Shown here: positions 1 through 8,847 of the stretch, piece by piece | Layout: each line of letters starts with the position of its first letter | Position numbering within the stretch: position 1 is the first letter of the stretch | NCBI RefSeq assembly: GCF_013404075.1 | Contig: NZ_JACBJQ010000029.1 | Location: 16,962 to 80,961 of the forward strand | DNA length: 64,000 bases | From: Mycolicibacterium vinylchloridicum | Lineage (GTDB): Bacteria > Actinomycetota > Actinomycetes > Mycobacteriales > Mycobacteriaceae | Direction: 5' to 3' | Made by a program: the position numbers and the translations under genes | The notes under the pieces: generated by a model | The model's database searches: none | What the model was told of the DNA's origin: nothing | The model's input: the letters and a program-made list of their open reading frames with translations, nothing else

Positions 1-733
1 CTGCGGCGGGTCGGTCGAGATCGTCAAGGGCACCAACGAATACAGCTTCGATGCGAACTGGAAGTTGCTGGTGGAGAACAGCGCCGACGGCTACCACGCG
101 GCCTCCACGCACGACACCTACTTCAAATACCTCGTCTCCCTGGGCACCGATATGCAGGGCGGAGTCGTCGGCCAGGCGGTCAAGCTCGGCAATGGGCACG
201 CTGTCATCGAGTACTCCTCCCCCTGGGGGCGCCCGGTGGCGAAGTGGGAACCGCTCTTCGGTGACGACGCCCGCGTCGAAATAGACCGTATCCGTGCCGA
301 ACTCGCCGAGCGCTACGGCGAAGAGCGGGCTCACAAGATGGCCGAGGTGAACCGGAACCTGATCATCTATCCCAATCTGATCATCAACGACATCATGGCA
401 GTCACTGTCCGGACGATGTTCTCGCCGGCACCCAACCGTGTTGACGTGACGGCCTGGGAGCTGGCCCCGACCGACGAGCCGGCCAGCCTGCGCGAGCGGC
501 GTCTGGACAGCTTCCTGACTTTCCTTGGGCCCGGCGGATTCGCCACTCCTGACGACATCGAGGCACTCGAGTCCTGTCAGCAGGGTTTCGAAGGCGGGGG
601 CGTCGAATGGAATGACATCTCCCGGGGCATGGGCCGCGGAGCGATGGCCAACGACGAGGAGCAGATGCGCGAATTCTGGCGGCGCTGGCAGCAGCAGATG
701 GGTACCACGACGGACCGGGCGGGTGTTCGATGA
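1..733 (+). CDS. Rieske ring-hydroxylating dioxygenase alpha subunit, C-terminal part
   Basis: The reading frame is open from base 2 to the stop at 731-733, so only the catalytic C-terminal part is present; the Rieske [2Fe-2S] domain lies off the window. The non-heme iron site is visible: DGYHAASTH gives the two His ligands (codons at 95-97 and 110-112), and the second Asp of FATPDDIE (codon 554-556) fits the Asp ligand. Oxygenases of this family add O2 to an aromatic ring to give a cis-dihydrodiol, using an alpha/beta oxygenase with separate electron-transfer proteins. The stop overlaps the beta-subunit start (ATGA). The overall look is closer to the benzoate/cumate-type alpha subunits than to naphthalene dioxygenase, but the substrate cannot be told. 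Confidence 0.9.
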   Translation, partial: CGGSVEIVKGTNEYSFDANWKLLVENSADGYHAASTHDTYFKYLVSLGTDMQGGVVGQAVKLGNGHAVIEYSSPWGRPVAKWEPLFGDDARVEIDRIRAELAERYGEERAHKMAEVNRNLIIYPNLIINDIMAVTVRTMFSPAPNRVDVTAWELAPTDEPASLRERRLDSFLTFLGPGGFATPDDIEALESCQQGFEGGGVEWNDISRGMGRGAMANDEEQMREFWRRWQQQMGTTTDRAGVR

Positions 734-1218
734 CCACCGCGGACACCGTCACCCGTGCTGAGGTCGAGGACTTCCTCTACCGGGAAGCCGCCCTTCTCGA
801 TTCGTGGGATCTGGACGGCTGGTTGGCGTTGTTCGACCCCGACGCAAAGTACGAGATGCCGTGCAACGACCGGCGTGACGGCGATCCTGCTCGCGATCTG
901 ATGCTGATCGACGACGACCACCGTCGGATGCAGGCGCGGGTGGAGCGTCTCAACAATCGGCGTGCGCACCGCGAATACCCCCACTCCCGGACAAACCACC
1001 AGGTGTTCAACGTGCAAGTGCAGTCCGCGGGCGACGAGCTGGGCGTTACCGCGTCCTTCACCGTGTGGCGCTTCCGCGGGGGACGGTCCAGCACGTATGT
1101 GGGTCGATACCACTACCGATTACGGACCACGGCCGACGGCTTCCGGATCGCCTACAAGCGGGTCGAACTGGACATGACCGATCTGCGGCAGGTGGCCGAC
1201 GTGGCGATCGTGCTGTGA
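730..1218 (+). CDS. Ring-hydroxylating dioxygenase beta (small) subunit
   Basis: This 162-residue protein has the usual length and fold signature of dioxygenase beta subunits (NTF2-like). The N-terminal helix reads FLYREAALLDSWDLDGWLAL, and the stretch EYPHSRTNHQVFNVQV with the C-terminal RRVELD-like strand is typical. It builds the alpha3-beta3 oxygenase with the preceding gene and is structural rather than catalytic. Its ATG overlaps the alpha stop by four bases, so the two are translationally coupled. No ferredoxin or reductase gene for this oxygenase follows in the operon; these must be supplied from upstream or elsewhere. Confidence 0.9.
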   Translation: MTTADTVTRAEVEDFLYREAALLDSWDLDGWLALFDPDAKYEMPCNDRRDGDPARDLMLIDDDHRRMQARVERLNNRRAHREYPHSRTNHQVFNVQVQSAGDELGVTASFTVWRFRGGRSSTYVGRYHYRLRTTADGFRIAYKRVELDMTDLRQVADVAIVL

Positions 1219-1979
1219 ACGCTGACCTGTCGGGACGCACCGCGATCGTCACCGGTGCGGCGTCCGGAATCGGACTGGCCATCGTCCAGCGTCTTGTCGC
1301 GGACGGAGCGTGCGTGGTCGCCGCCGCCCGCAGCGCCGAGGACCTCGCTCGCGTACAGCGCCACACATCGATCACCGCAGGGTTCGTCGGCGAGTTGCAA
1401 AAGCCCGGCGTCGCCGACGATCTGGTGGCAGCGGCACTCGAAGCGCTCGGGCACATCGACATCCTGGTGAACAACGCAGGCGGCGGGGTGATCCGACCGA
1501 CCCTGGAGCACACCGAGGAGAGTCTGCAGGCGACTGTCGACAACAACCTGTGGACCACCATCCGGTGTACCCGAGCGGTTCTGCCGCATATGGTTTCGCG
1601 CCAGCACGGCCGGATCATCAACATCGGTGCCGACTCGGTCCGCACCGGCCTGATCGACCACGCGATCTACAACGCCGCCAAGGGCGGCGTGCATGCGATG
1701 GTCACCGGTCTGGCCCGCGAGTTCGGGCAATCCGGGATCACCGCAAACACCGTCGCCCCGTGCTATGTGCTCACACCGGAATTGGCCGCGTTGCTCGAAT
1801 CCGACGAGGCGCCGGCCCGCCTGCTGCGGGTGGTTGAGCAAGGTACCGCCATCGTCCCGTTGGGCCGCCCGGGTCAGCCCGCCGAGGTCGCGGCCACCGT
1901 CGCGTTCCTGGCCGGCGAGGACAGCCGTTTTGTCACGGGTCAAACCCTCTACGTCAACGGCGGCTCCAGCATGGGCTGA
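1215..1979 (+). CDS. SDR-family dehydrogenase, likely cis-dihydrodiol dehydrogenase
   Basis: The start is taken as GTG 1215, which overlaps the beta-subunit stop (GTGA), giving 254 residues. Classical SDR features are present: TGAASGIG cofactor loop near residue 14, NNAG near residue 90, and YNAAK as the catalytic Tyr-x3-Lys. A C-terminal GQTLYVNGG segment closes the fold. Sitting directly after the oxygenase subunits, it most likely oxidises the cis-dihydrodiol to a catechol with NAD+. SDR substrate cannot be read from sequence, so the specific role rests on position. Confidence 0.85.
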   Translation: MNADLSGRTAIVTGAASGIGLAIVQRLVADGACVVAAARSAEDLARVQRHTSITAGFVGELQKPGVADDLVAAALEALGHIDILVNNAGGGVIRPTLEHTEESLQATVDNNLWTTIRCTRAVLPHMVSRQHGRIINIGADSVRTGLIDHAIYNAAKGGVHAMVTGLAREFGQSGITANTVAPCYVLTPELAALLESDEAPARLLRVVEQGTAIVPLGRPGQPAEVAATVAFLAGEDSRFVTGQTLYVNGGSSMG

Positions 1980-2011
1980 GGCCCGCCGCACTCACATCTG
2001 AGGAACACTTC

Positions 2012-2809
2012 ATGGCTGAAAACCCCAGGGCAGTGCTCGACGCTGCCGATCGGCTGATCACCGCGGCCGCCGCACCCACGCAGTGCGAGCCCATCCGCGA
2101 CCTCATCGGCGACCTGGACATCCCGGCGGCGTACCAGGTCCAGCGTCTGATCACCGAGGACTACATCGCGCGGGGACGCACGATCGTCGGTCACAAGATC
2201 GGCCTGACGTCACCGGCGGTGCAACGCCAACTCGGCGTCGACCAACCCGACTCGGGAGTCCTCTTCGACGACATGAAGATTGCGCACCGATCCACCGTTC
2301 CCTACGGCGGATTGCTGCAGCCCAAGATAGAAGCCGAGATCGCGTTCATCCTGTCAGGCGACCTCGACGACGACCTGTCCGACCAGACCATTCGGTTGGC
2401 CGCAGGCATCGCGGTACCGGCCATCGAGATCGTCGACTCCCGAATTCGAGACTGGTCGATCAGCATCGTCGACACCATCGCCGACAATGGATCCTCGGCG
2501 CTCTTCGTGCTGGGAGAACCGGCCGTCTCCGCGGCAGACATCGACGTCGAAGCCACCACCATGCGACTGACTGAAGATGGCCCCGAAGTATCGCGGGGCC
2601 GCGGCTCGGACTGCCTTGGCAGTCCGCTCGTCGCGCTGCGGTGGCTGGCCAAGGCGGCCCGCGACAACGGGACACCGCTGCGCGCAGGGCATATCGTGCT
2701 CTCCGGCGCGCTCGGCCCCATGGTGCCGGTGCGCCCCGGCAGCACCTACGTGGCCATGGTCGACGGAATCGGCTCTGCTGAAGTCACTTTCGCGAAGGAC
2801 GACCAGTGA
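2012..2809 (+). CDS. 2-hydroxypenta-2,4-dienoate hydratase family protein
   Basis: This 265-residue protein belongs to the MhpD / 2-oxo-4-oxalocrotonate decarboxylase family. Family segments are visible: VGHKIGLTSPAVQRQLGVD, LQPKIEAEIAFIL (metal-binding Glu pair) and the final GSAEVTF. The family hydrates 2-hydroxypenta-2,4-dienoate to 4-hydroxy-2-oxovalerate, or decarboxylates 4-oxalocrotonate. Being followed at once by acetaldehyde dehydrogenase and aldolase genes, the hydratase reading is favoured. The ATG sits 10 bases after a GAGGA ribosome binding site and its stop overlaps the next start (GTGA at 2806). Confidence 0.9.
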   Translation: MAENPRAVLDAADRLITAAAAPTQCEPIRDLIGDLDIPAAYQVQRLITEDYIARGRTIVGHKIGLTSPAVQRQLGVDQPDSGVLFDDMKIAHRSTVPYGGLLQPKIEAEIAFILSGDLDDDLSDQTIRLAAGIAVPAIEIVDSRIRDWSISIVDTIADNGSSALFVLGEPAVSAADIDVEATTMRLTEDGPEVSRGRGSDCLGSPLVALRWLAKAARDNGTPLRAGHIVLSGALGPMVPVRPGSTYVAMVDGIGSAEVTFAKDDQ

Positions 2810-3744
2810 CGACCACAGTCGCGGTTATCGGTTCCGGCAACATCGGTACCGACCTGATGATCAAGATGCTGCGAACGTCTGATCGGCTCGCGATGGGCGC
2901 GCTGGTCGGTATCGACCCAGATTCCGACGGGTTGAGTCGCGCCAAGAGGTTGGGCGTGCCGATCACTGCGGACGGTGTCCGTGGTCTGATGAAGATGCCC
3001 GAATTCGATGATATTTCGATCGTGTTCGACGCGACATCGGCGTCAGGGCACATCGCCAACGCGGCGTTGCTGGGGCCGACTGGCAGGACCCTGGTAGATC
3101 TGACGCCCGCCGCGATCGGACCATTCGTGGTGCCGCCGGTCAACCTCACCGAGCATCTGGACAAGCGCAACGTCAACATGGTGACCTGCGGCGGCCAGGC
3201 CACCATCCCGATCGTGGCGGCAGTCAGCACCGTCACCGACGTCCTCTATGCCGAGATCGTCGCCTCCATCTCGTCGCGTTCGGCAGGGCCGGGAACTCGT
3301 GCCAACATCGACGAATTCACCGAGACCACATCGCGGGCGCTGGAAGTGGTAGGCGGAGCCCGACGAGCCAAGGCCATCATCGTGCTGAACCCCGCAGAGC
3401 CACCACTCATCATGCGCGACACCGTGCACTGCCTGATCGGTGACGCCGATCTCGATGCCGTGGAACAGTCGGTGACCGCGATGGCCGACTCGGTGGCCGC
3501 CTACGTGCCGGGTTATCGACTCAAACAGCAAGTGCAGGTCCGCAAGCTCGACGACCAATCCACGGCGCGGGATCTGGTGGACCACAGGGACGGCACCCCA
3601 CGCTGGCAGGTGTCGGTGTTCCTCGAGGTCGAGGGTGCCGCCCACTACCTTCCCGCGTACGCCGGGAATCTCGACATCATGACCTCGGCGGCACTGCGCG
3701 TCGGCGAGACCCTGTCGGAACGTCGGGGAGCGTGCGCCTCATGA
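2806..3744 (+). CDS. Acetaldehyde dehydrogenase (acylating)
   Basis: This 312-residue protein matches the MhpF/BphJ/HsaG family, which converts acetaldehyde (or propanal) plus CoA and NAD+ to acyl-CoA. The Rossmann loop GSGNIGTDL lies at residues 9-17 and the catalytic Cys is C128 in TCGGQAT. NPAEPPLIMRDTV in the second half is a family signature. The enzyme works as a channelling complex with the aldolase encoded next. The start is GTG 2806, overlapping the previous stop; the stop overlaps the aldolase ATG at 3741. Confidence 0.95.
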   Translation: MTTTVAVIGSGNIGTDLMIKMLRTSDRLAMGALVGIDPDSDGLSRAKRLGVPITADGVRGLMKMPEFDDISIVFDATSASGHIANAALLGPTGRTLVDLTPAAIGPFVVPPVNLTEHLDKRNVNMVTCGGQATIPIVAAVSTVTDVLYAEIVASISSRSAGPGTRANIDEFTETTSRALEVVGGARRAKAIIVLNPAEPPLIMRDTVHCLIGDADLDAVEQSVTAMADSVAAYVPGYRLKQQVQVRKLDDQSTARDLVDHRDGTPRWQVSVFLEVEGAAHYLPAYAGNLDIMTSAALRVGETLSERRGACAS

Positions 3745-4817
3745 CCCAGCTATACATCCAGGACGTCACTCTGCGGGACGGCATGCACGCGATCCGGCAC
3801 CGGATGCCGATCGATCAACTTCGTCGGATCGCCGCGGCGCTCGATTCGGCTGGGGTCGCCGCCATCGAGGTGTCCCACGGCGACGGACTGGCCGGATCCA
3901 GCCTCACCTATGGGCCGGGAAGCGCGACCGACTGGGAATGGATCGCCGCCGCCGCCGACGTGGTGAAGCGGGCCCGACTCACGACATTGCTGCTGCCGGG
4001 TATCGCCACCGTGCACGATCTGGTCCGCGCCAATGATCTCGGCGTCACCTCCGTGCGTATCGCCACGCACGCCACCGAAGCGGATATCTCCGGCCAGCAC
4101 ATCCAGAAGGCTCGTGAGCTTGGCATGGATGTATCGGGATTTCTGATGATGTCTCATATGGCCGAGCCGAGTGTCCTTGCCGCCCAGGCAAAGTTGATGC
4201 AGGATGCCGGAGCGCACTGCGTGTACGTGACCGATTCCGGTGGCCGCCTGACGATGCGCGACGTCCGCGATCGGGTGCGGGCCTACCAAGACATTCTCGA
4301 ACCCCAAACGCAGATCGGTATCCACGCTCACGAGAACCTGTCGATGTCAGTGGCCAACTCCGTCATCGCCGTCGAGGAAGGCGTTTCTCGGGTCGACGCC
4401 TCCCTGTGCGGACACGGAGCTGGCGCCGGGAACTGTCCGATCGAGGCCTTCGTCGCGGTGGCTGACCTCTACGGCTGGGCGCACGGCTGCGACCTGTTCG
4501 CACTCCAGGACGCCGCCGAGACCTTGGTCCGCCCGATTCAGGACCGTCCCGTGCGGGTCGACCGCGAGACTCTGACCTTGGGCTACGCCGGCGTCTACTC
4601 GAGCTTCCTGCGCCATGCCGAACGGGCCGCTACCCAATACGGTCTCGACGTCCGCGACATCCTCATGGAAGTGGGGCGCCGGAAGCTGGTCGGCGGCCAA
4701 GAGGACATGATCGACGACGTCGCGCTCGATCTGATCTCGCGAGCGAACCCGGAAAACCTCTCGTTTGGGGGACGAAACGGGGCCGGGGGCAGCATTACGG
4801 TAGGCGCCACGCCGTAG
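3741..4817 (+). CDS. 4-hydroxy-2-oxovalerate aldolase
   Basis: The ATG at 3741 overlaps the acetaldehyde dehydrogenase stop (ATGA); a GTG at 3732 is in frame but less likely. The 358-residue product is a DRE-TIM aldolase of the MhpE/BphI/HsaF family. LRDGMHAIRH near the N-terminus provides the metal-binding Asp and catalytic His, and GIHAHENLSMSVANS carries the two His metal ligands. It cleaves 4-hydroxy-2-oxoacids to pyruvate and an aldehyde that is passed to the preceding enzyme. It completes the lower meta-cleavage set. Its 3' end contains a C/G palindrome (4757-4771) that may belong to the promoter of the next gene. Confidence 0.95.
   Translation: MTQLYIQDVTLRDGMHAIRHRMPIDQLRRIAAALDSAGVAAIEVSHGDGLAGSSLTYGPGSATDWEWIAAAADVVKRARLTTLLLPGIATVHDLVRANDLGVTSVRIATHATEADISGQHIQKARELGMDVSGFLMMSHMAEPSVLAAQAKLMQDAGAHCVYVTDSGGRLTMRDVRDRVRAYQDILEPQTQIGIHAHENLSMSVANSVIAVEEGVSRVDASLCGHGAGAGNCPIEAFVAVADLYGWAHGCDLFALQDAAETLVRPIQDRPVRVDRETLTLGYAGVYSSFLRHAERAATQYGLDVRDILMEVGRRKLVGGQEDMIDDVALDLISRANPENLSFGGRNGAGGSITVGATP
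4757..4771 (+). promoter_or_regulatory. Candidate CCCC/GGGG-type activator site inside aldolase 3' end
   Basis: CCTCTCGTTTGGGGG resembles the intergenic palindromes at 36014, 41027, 47238 and 49638. A TAGTCC box begins at 4815, about 43 bases further on, and the SnoaL-like gene starts at 4846. The left half is weak and the site is inside a coding region, so chance is possible. Confidence 0.3.
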
Positions 4818-4845
4818 TCCTTGCGGCGCGGAAGGACGTTCACCG

Positions 4846-5280
4846 ATGACCACCGCGACCACCGATCTCGCCGGTTATCCGGCCCGATACTTCGCGGCCT
4901 GGAACCAGCGCGACCTCGCCGTGGCGCTGAACATCGTCGCCGAGACCGTCGACTGGCACGATCCCTCCCTACCCAGTCCGATCACCGACCGCGAGGGCGC
5001 CGCGGGCTTCTTCACCGCCGCGTGGAGCGGCTTTCCTGACCTGGCGTTCATTCCGGTAGGCGAGCCCCTCATCGACGTGACCAATCAGCGGATCACCCAG
5101 GAATGGCGAATGGTCGGCACCCACACCGGTGAAGGATTCCCGCCGGGTGTGCCGGCTACCCACCGCTCCTTCGACGTCACCGGAGTCGACGTCTGGCAAC
5201 TCGACCACTATGGCCGCGCGGTGTCGGTGCACGCCTATTGGAACGTCGCGACCCTTCTGGCCCAACTCGGTCTGGTCTGA
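4846..5280 (+). CDS. SnoaL-like (NTF2-fold) protein
   Basis: This 144-residue protein has the layout of the SnoaL / ester cyclase family: an N-terminal helix ending in FAAWNQRDLA, VDWHDPSLPSPI, and a conserved strand ITQEWRMVGTHTGEGF followed by GVDVWQLD. Family members are small hydrolases, cyclases or isomerases in which the cone-shaped pocket binds a hydrophobic substrate; many have no known activity. GGAAGGA lies 9 bases before the ATG. It is followed by an oxidoreductase and an enoyl-CoA hydratase in the same operon. Function is open. Confidence 0.8.
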   Translation: MTTATTDLAGYPARYFAAWNQRDLAVALNIVAETVDWHDPSLPSPITDREGAAGFFTAAWSGFPDLAFIPVGEPLIDVTNQRITQEWRMVGTHTGEGFPPGVPATHRSFDVTGVDVWQLDHYGRAVSVHAYWNVATLLAQLGLV

Positions 5281-5314
5281 ACGACATTCGCGGACGAGTC
5301 GTCGAGGGGGCAGA

Positions 5315-6295
5315 ATGCACGCGGTAGTGATCCGCGAGTTCGGTGAACCCGACGTCCTACAACCGGCGCCGTTCCCCAACCCGGAAGACAGGGCCGGCTG
5401 GGTGACAGTCGAACTGCGTGCCGCAGCACTAAACTGGCACGACGTCCTGGTCCGTCAGGGCCGATACCAGTCGCCACTACCCCATGTCATCGGTGCCGAC
5501 GGCGCGGGAGTCCGGCGAGATACCGGTGAACCCGTCGTCATTGTCCCGTCCCTGCACTGGGGTCCGCGCGACGATGCACCCGCGCCCGGCTGGACGATCC
5601 TCGGCGATCACATACCGGGCACCTACGCCGAACTCGTCAGCGTTCCAGCGGAATGCCTCGCCCCGAAGCCGGACGGATACAACTGGCTTCAGGCCGCTGC
5701 CCTTCCGCTGGTGGGGCTGACGACCTACCGCGCGCTGTTCAGCCGGGGCCGGCTTCACGCGGGAGAGACTATGTTGGTCGTCGGTGCCGGTGGCGGAATC
5801 GCCACCATGGCAGTGCAACTGGCGTCCCACATCGGCGTCTCGATCATGGTGACTTCCTCGTCCGAGGAGAAGATCACGCGAGCGGTCTCCGAGGGCGCCA
5901 CGGCCGGAGTGCTGCACACCGATCCGGACTGGCCGGAACAAGCCCGGGCACTGTCCCCGTCTGCCGCCGGATTCGATCTCGTGCTGGATCCCGTCGGCCG
6001 CTGGCCAGAATCGGTTCGTGCTCTGCGTCCGGGCGGACGGCTGGTCGTCCTCGGTGCCAACGCATCCGACCACGCCGCGATGGACGTGCGCGGCTTCTAC
6101 TTCGGGCAATACGACCTGCTCGGCACCACGATGGGCAACACCGGTGACTTCGCGGGACTGCTGCGCCTGTTGTCGGAGCGCCGGATCCCGCCGCCCGTCA
6201 TCGACCGGGTCTTCCGGCTGGACGACGCTGCCCAAGCCCACAAACACCTCGAAACCTCAAGCGGATTCGGCAAGACCGTACTGGAGCATGCATGA
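5315..6295 (+). CDS. MDR-superfamily oxidoreductase (zinc-less alcohol dehydrogenase / quinone reductase type)
   Basis: The ATG at 5315 follows GAGGGGG, giving 326 residues. The N-terminal GroES-like half (ALNWHDVLVRQGRYQSPLPH, then IGADGAG) and the Rossmann half (VVGAGGGIATMAVQLASHIG) are those of medium-chain dehydrogenases. The catalytic GHE zinc motif and the four structural-zinc Cys residues are absent, so this is probably a zinc-independent NADPH enzyme such as an enoyl reductase or quinone oxidoreductase. Its stop overlaps the start of the following hydratase (ATGA), so the two are coupled. Confidence 0.85.
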   Translation: MHAVVIREFGEPDVLQPAPFPNPEDRAGWVTVELRAAALNWHDVLVRQGRYQSPLPHVIGADGAGVRRDTGEPVVIVPSLHWGPRDDAPAPGWTILGDHIPGTYAELVSVPAECLAPKPDGYNWLQAAALPLVGLTTYRALFSRGRLHAGETMLVVGAGGGIATMAVQLASHIGVSIMVTSSSEEKITRAVSEGATAGVLHTDPDWPEQARALSPSAAGFDLVLDPVGRWPESVRALRPGGRLVVLGANASDHAAMDVRGFYFGQYDLLGTTMGNTGDFAGLLRLLSERRIPPPVIDRVFRLDDAAQAHKHLETSSGFGKTVLEHA

Positions 6296-7101
6296 CCGAC
6301 AGACCCCTCGTCGCCTACGATCGCCGTCCCGTCCACGCCGATCCTGATGCGCCCATGGCCGCGTACCTGATCCTCGACGACCCCGACCGGCGCAACGCGC
6401 TGTCCGACACGCTGCTGGATCAGCTGATGGCTTCCTTGTCCCGCGCGGCCGAGGATCCGGAAGTTCGCGTGATCGTCCTGACGTCGTCACACGATAGGGT
6501 GTTCTCGTCCGGCGGCAACCTGGACGCATTCGCCGACACCCGGCCGACAATCACCAAATACGCCGGCCTGAACCGCTTTCCGGATCTCTTCCGGACGCTG
6601 ACTGCGATCGGCAAACCAGTGCTATGCGCGGCCAACGGTGATGTGCTCGCCGGCGCACTGGGCATCGCGCTGGCGTGCGATCTGGTGATCGCCAAGGAAT
6701 CCGCGCGATTGGGATGCCCCGAGATCAATGTCGGCGCCTTCCCGTTCATGATCTCGGCACTGATCTTCCGCGCCACCGGCCGGCTGACCGCCAACGAGTT
6801 GATGATGACCGGCCGCTTGTTGACGGCGACGGAGGCCGCCGAAGCGGGTCTGGTCAACCGCGTCGTACCGGACGAGGATTTCGACGACGCGGTGCGCAGC
6901 TGGGTGGCTACGGTGGCCGAGAAGTCCCCGCTGCTCTTGGGATTGGGCAAGAAGGCGCTGGCAGCCACGCGCGATCTTCCGCTTGATGCCGCTCTCGATT
7001 ATCTCCAGGCCCAGCTCGCGCTGGCCTTCACCACCGAGGATCTCCCCGAAGGCGTCCGCGCCTTCAAGGAGAAGCGAGCACCGATCTGGCGGAATGCATG
7101 A
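6292..7101 (+). CDS. Enoyl-CoA hydratase/isomerase family protein
   Basis: This 269-residue protein has the crotonase fold. The first oxyanion-hole segment is RVFSSGGNLDAFAD, the second is GDVLAGALGIALACDLVIA, and CPEINVGAFPF carries one of the two acid residues used by hydratases. The first catalytic Glu position is occupied by I/A (GALGIALACD), so a plain syn-hydration mechanism is not assured. It is the last gene of the first operon; the promoter of the next operon follows at 7123. Confidence 0.85.
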   Translation: MTDRPLVAYDRRPVHADPDAPMAAYLILDDPDRRNALSDTLLDQLMASLSRAAEDPEVRVIVLTSSHDRVFSSGGNLDAFADTRPTITKYAGLNRFPDLFRTLTAIGKPVLCAANGDVLAGALGIALACDLVIAKESARLGCPEINVGAFPFMISALIFRATGRLTANELMMTGRLLTATEAAEAGLVNRVVPDEDFDDAVRSWVATVAEKSPLLLGLGKKALAATRDLPLDAALDYLQAQLALAFTTEDLPEGVRAFKEKRAPIWRNA

Positions 7102-7122
7102 CAGACTCTCTTCTTGCCATTT

Positions 7123-7140
7123 TGGTCTGACCATAATAAT
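7123..7140 (+). promoter_or_regulatory. FadR-type operator and promoter, ligase-ACAD operon
   Basis: TGGTCTGACCA (7123-7133) is a perfect 11-bp palindrome of the TGGTCNGACCA form known for E. coli FadR. It runs directly into TAATAAT, so CATAAT (7132-7137) is a candidate -10 box. It matches the sites at 12764, 13932, 36049 and 41724. The local GntR protein is the probable ligand. Confidence 0.75.
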
Positions 7141-7170
7141 GTTTCACCAACTGCTCGAGAGACGGAACAG

Positions 7171-8841
7171 ATGAAGCCCGGGAAGTACACCGACCGATAC
7201 GCCGCTGACGTCGTCCGCGGGTATCGCGACGCGGGCCTCTGGAGCGACGACACTCTGTTCGATCTGCTGGAACGGCAGGCCGAACAACGTCCGCACAAGG
7301 TCTTCGTCACCGACGGCCGGCGGTCACTCACCTACCGCGAGCTCCACGCCTCGGTTCTGCGCCTGGCGGCCGGTTTCCACGCCCGGGGTTGGCGGGCGGG
7401 TGACACCGTGGCGGTCCAACTGCCGAACTGGGTCGAGTTCATCGAGGTGGTCGCTGCACTGTCCCGGATCGGCGTGGTCGCCGTTCCGATCATGCCGATC
7501 TACCGGCGCGACGAGGTCGGCTACGTGGCGGGCCACGCCGAGTTGCGCGGGGTCATCGCGCCGGCAACGTTCAAGAACTTCGACTACCTGGCCATGTATC
7601 GCGATGTCCGAGACGAGCTGCGCGACCTCGACATTCTGATCGCCCGTCCCGACGACGCCGCGCGTGACCTCGCGGCCGAAAAGGACAGTGGTATCGCTCT
7701 TCTCGATGAAGCCCGCGCTGATTCGGCCACGGCCGCCGAAGATCTGCCCGCCCAGCCCAGCGCCGATGACCCCTTCGTGATCGTCTACACGTCGGGGACG
7801 ACCTCGCGCCCCAAGGGCTGCGTACACACCTTCAACACCTACTGCTCCGGTGCCCGCAGCCTTACCAAGGCGTTCGCCTACACCGACAGCGACGTCCAGT
7901 TCGGCCCTTCCCCCATCACTCACACCACCGGGCTCGTCACCAGCGTCCTGGTACCGCTGCTCAATGGGGCGTCCACCCATGTGATGGCCGAATGGGAGCC
8001 GACTCGCGGTGCGGCCGAGATCGCCGAATTCGGCTGCACCCAGGCAGTGACCGCCACAACGTTCCTGCAGATGCTGCTGGAGTCCTTCGACCTCGAGCGC
8101 GACGACCTGAGCACGCTGCGGCTGTGGGTGTGTGCAGGAGCGCCGATCCCCCGCGCAGTGGTCGAACGCGCGACCCGGACGTTGCCCCATCTGAAGGTGC
8201 TCAGCCTCTACGGACGTAGTGAGAATCTCTGCACCACAAGCTGTACCGTCGCCGACGCGCCTGACCGGGCGCTCAACTCTGACGGTGCCGCGCTGGAGGG
8301 CCACCACGTCGCCATCGTCGGCGAGGACGGCCGGGAGGTTCCGCGCGGGACCGAAGGAGACATCGCCTACCAAGGCCCGTCGCACATGATCGGCTACCTG
8401 GGCAACCCGCAGGAGACCGCCGACCTGTTCACACCGGACGGCTTGTCGCGGTCGGGCGACCTCGGCGTGATGGGCGAGGACGGTTTCGTCCGCGTGACCG
8501 GACGCGTGAAGGACATCATCATCCGCGGCGGGATGAACATCAGCGCGCGCGAGATCGAGGACCACCTGGTATCCCATCCCGCCCTCAGCCACTCCGCGGC
8601 CGTCGGATTCCCCGATGACCGACTGGGTGAACGAGTCGGTGTCTTCGTGGTCACCCGCGAGGGCCACCCCGTGCCGACAGTGGAGGACCTGCGGACCTAT
8701 CTCACCGCCCACGGTGTCGCGATCCAGAAGACCCCCGAACACGTGATAGCCATCGACGAGCTGCCTATGACAGCCACCGGCAAGGTTCAGAAGCACGTCC
8801 TCCGCCAGAAGGCGGCCGATCTGACCAAGACCGAGAAGTAG
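7171..8841 (+). CDS. AMP-forming acyl-CoA synthetase (cyclohexanecarboxylate/aryl acid ligase-like)
   Basis: The ATG at 7171 is chosen because the longer frame starts inside the operator at 7123. The 556-residue protein is an ANL-family ligase: the ATP loop YTSGTTSRPKGCVHT, GDLGVMGEDGFVRVTGR hinge, DIIIRGGMNISAREIE and the catalytic Lys in TGKVQKHVLR are all present. The usual YGxTE motif reads YGRSEN. That form and the overall pattern are reminiscent of dihydroxybenzoate- and cyclohexanecarboxylate-type ligases, so an alicyclic or aromatic acid is a fair guess. It activates a carboxylate to acyl-CoA for the dehydrogenase encoded 6 bases downstream. Confidence 0.88.
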   Translation: MKPGKYTDRYAADVVRGYRDAGLWSDDTLFDLLERQAEQRPHKVFVTDGRRSLTYRELHASVLRLAAGFHARGWRAGDTVAVQLPNWVEFIEVVAALSRIGVVAVPIMPIYRRDEVGYVAGHAELRGVIAPATFKNFDYLAMYRDVRDELRDLDILIARPDDAARDLAAEKDSGIALLDEARADSATAAEDLPAQPSADDPFVIVYTSGTTSRPKGCVHTFNTYCSGARSLTKAFAYTDSDVQFGPSPITHTTGLVTSVLVPLLNGASTHVMAEWEPTRGAAEIAEFGCTQAVTATTFLQMLLESFDLERDDLSTLRLWVCAGAPIPRAVVERATRTLPHLKVLSLYGRSENLCTTSCTVADAPDRALNSDGAALEGHHVAIVGEDGREVPRGTEGDIAYQGPSHMIGYLGNPQETADLFTPDGLSRSGDLGVMGEDGFVRVTGRVKDIIIRGGMNISAREIEDHLVSHPALSHSAAVGFPDDRLGERVGVFVVTREGHPVPTVEDLRTYLTAHGVAIQKTPEHVIAIDELPMTATGKVQKHVLRQKAADLTKTEK

Positions 8842-8847
8842 GCGTCC

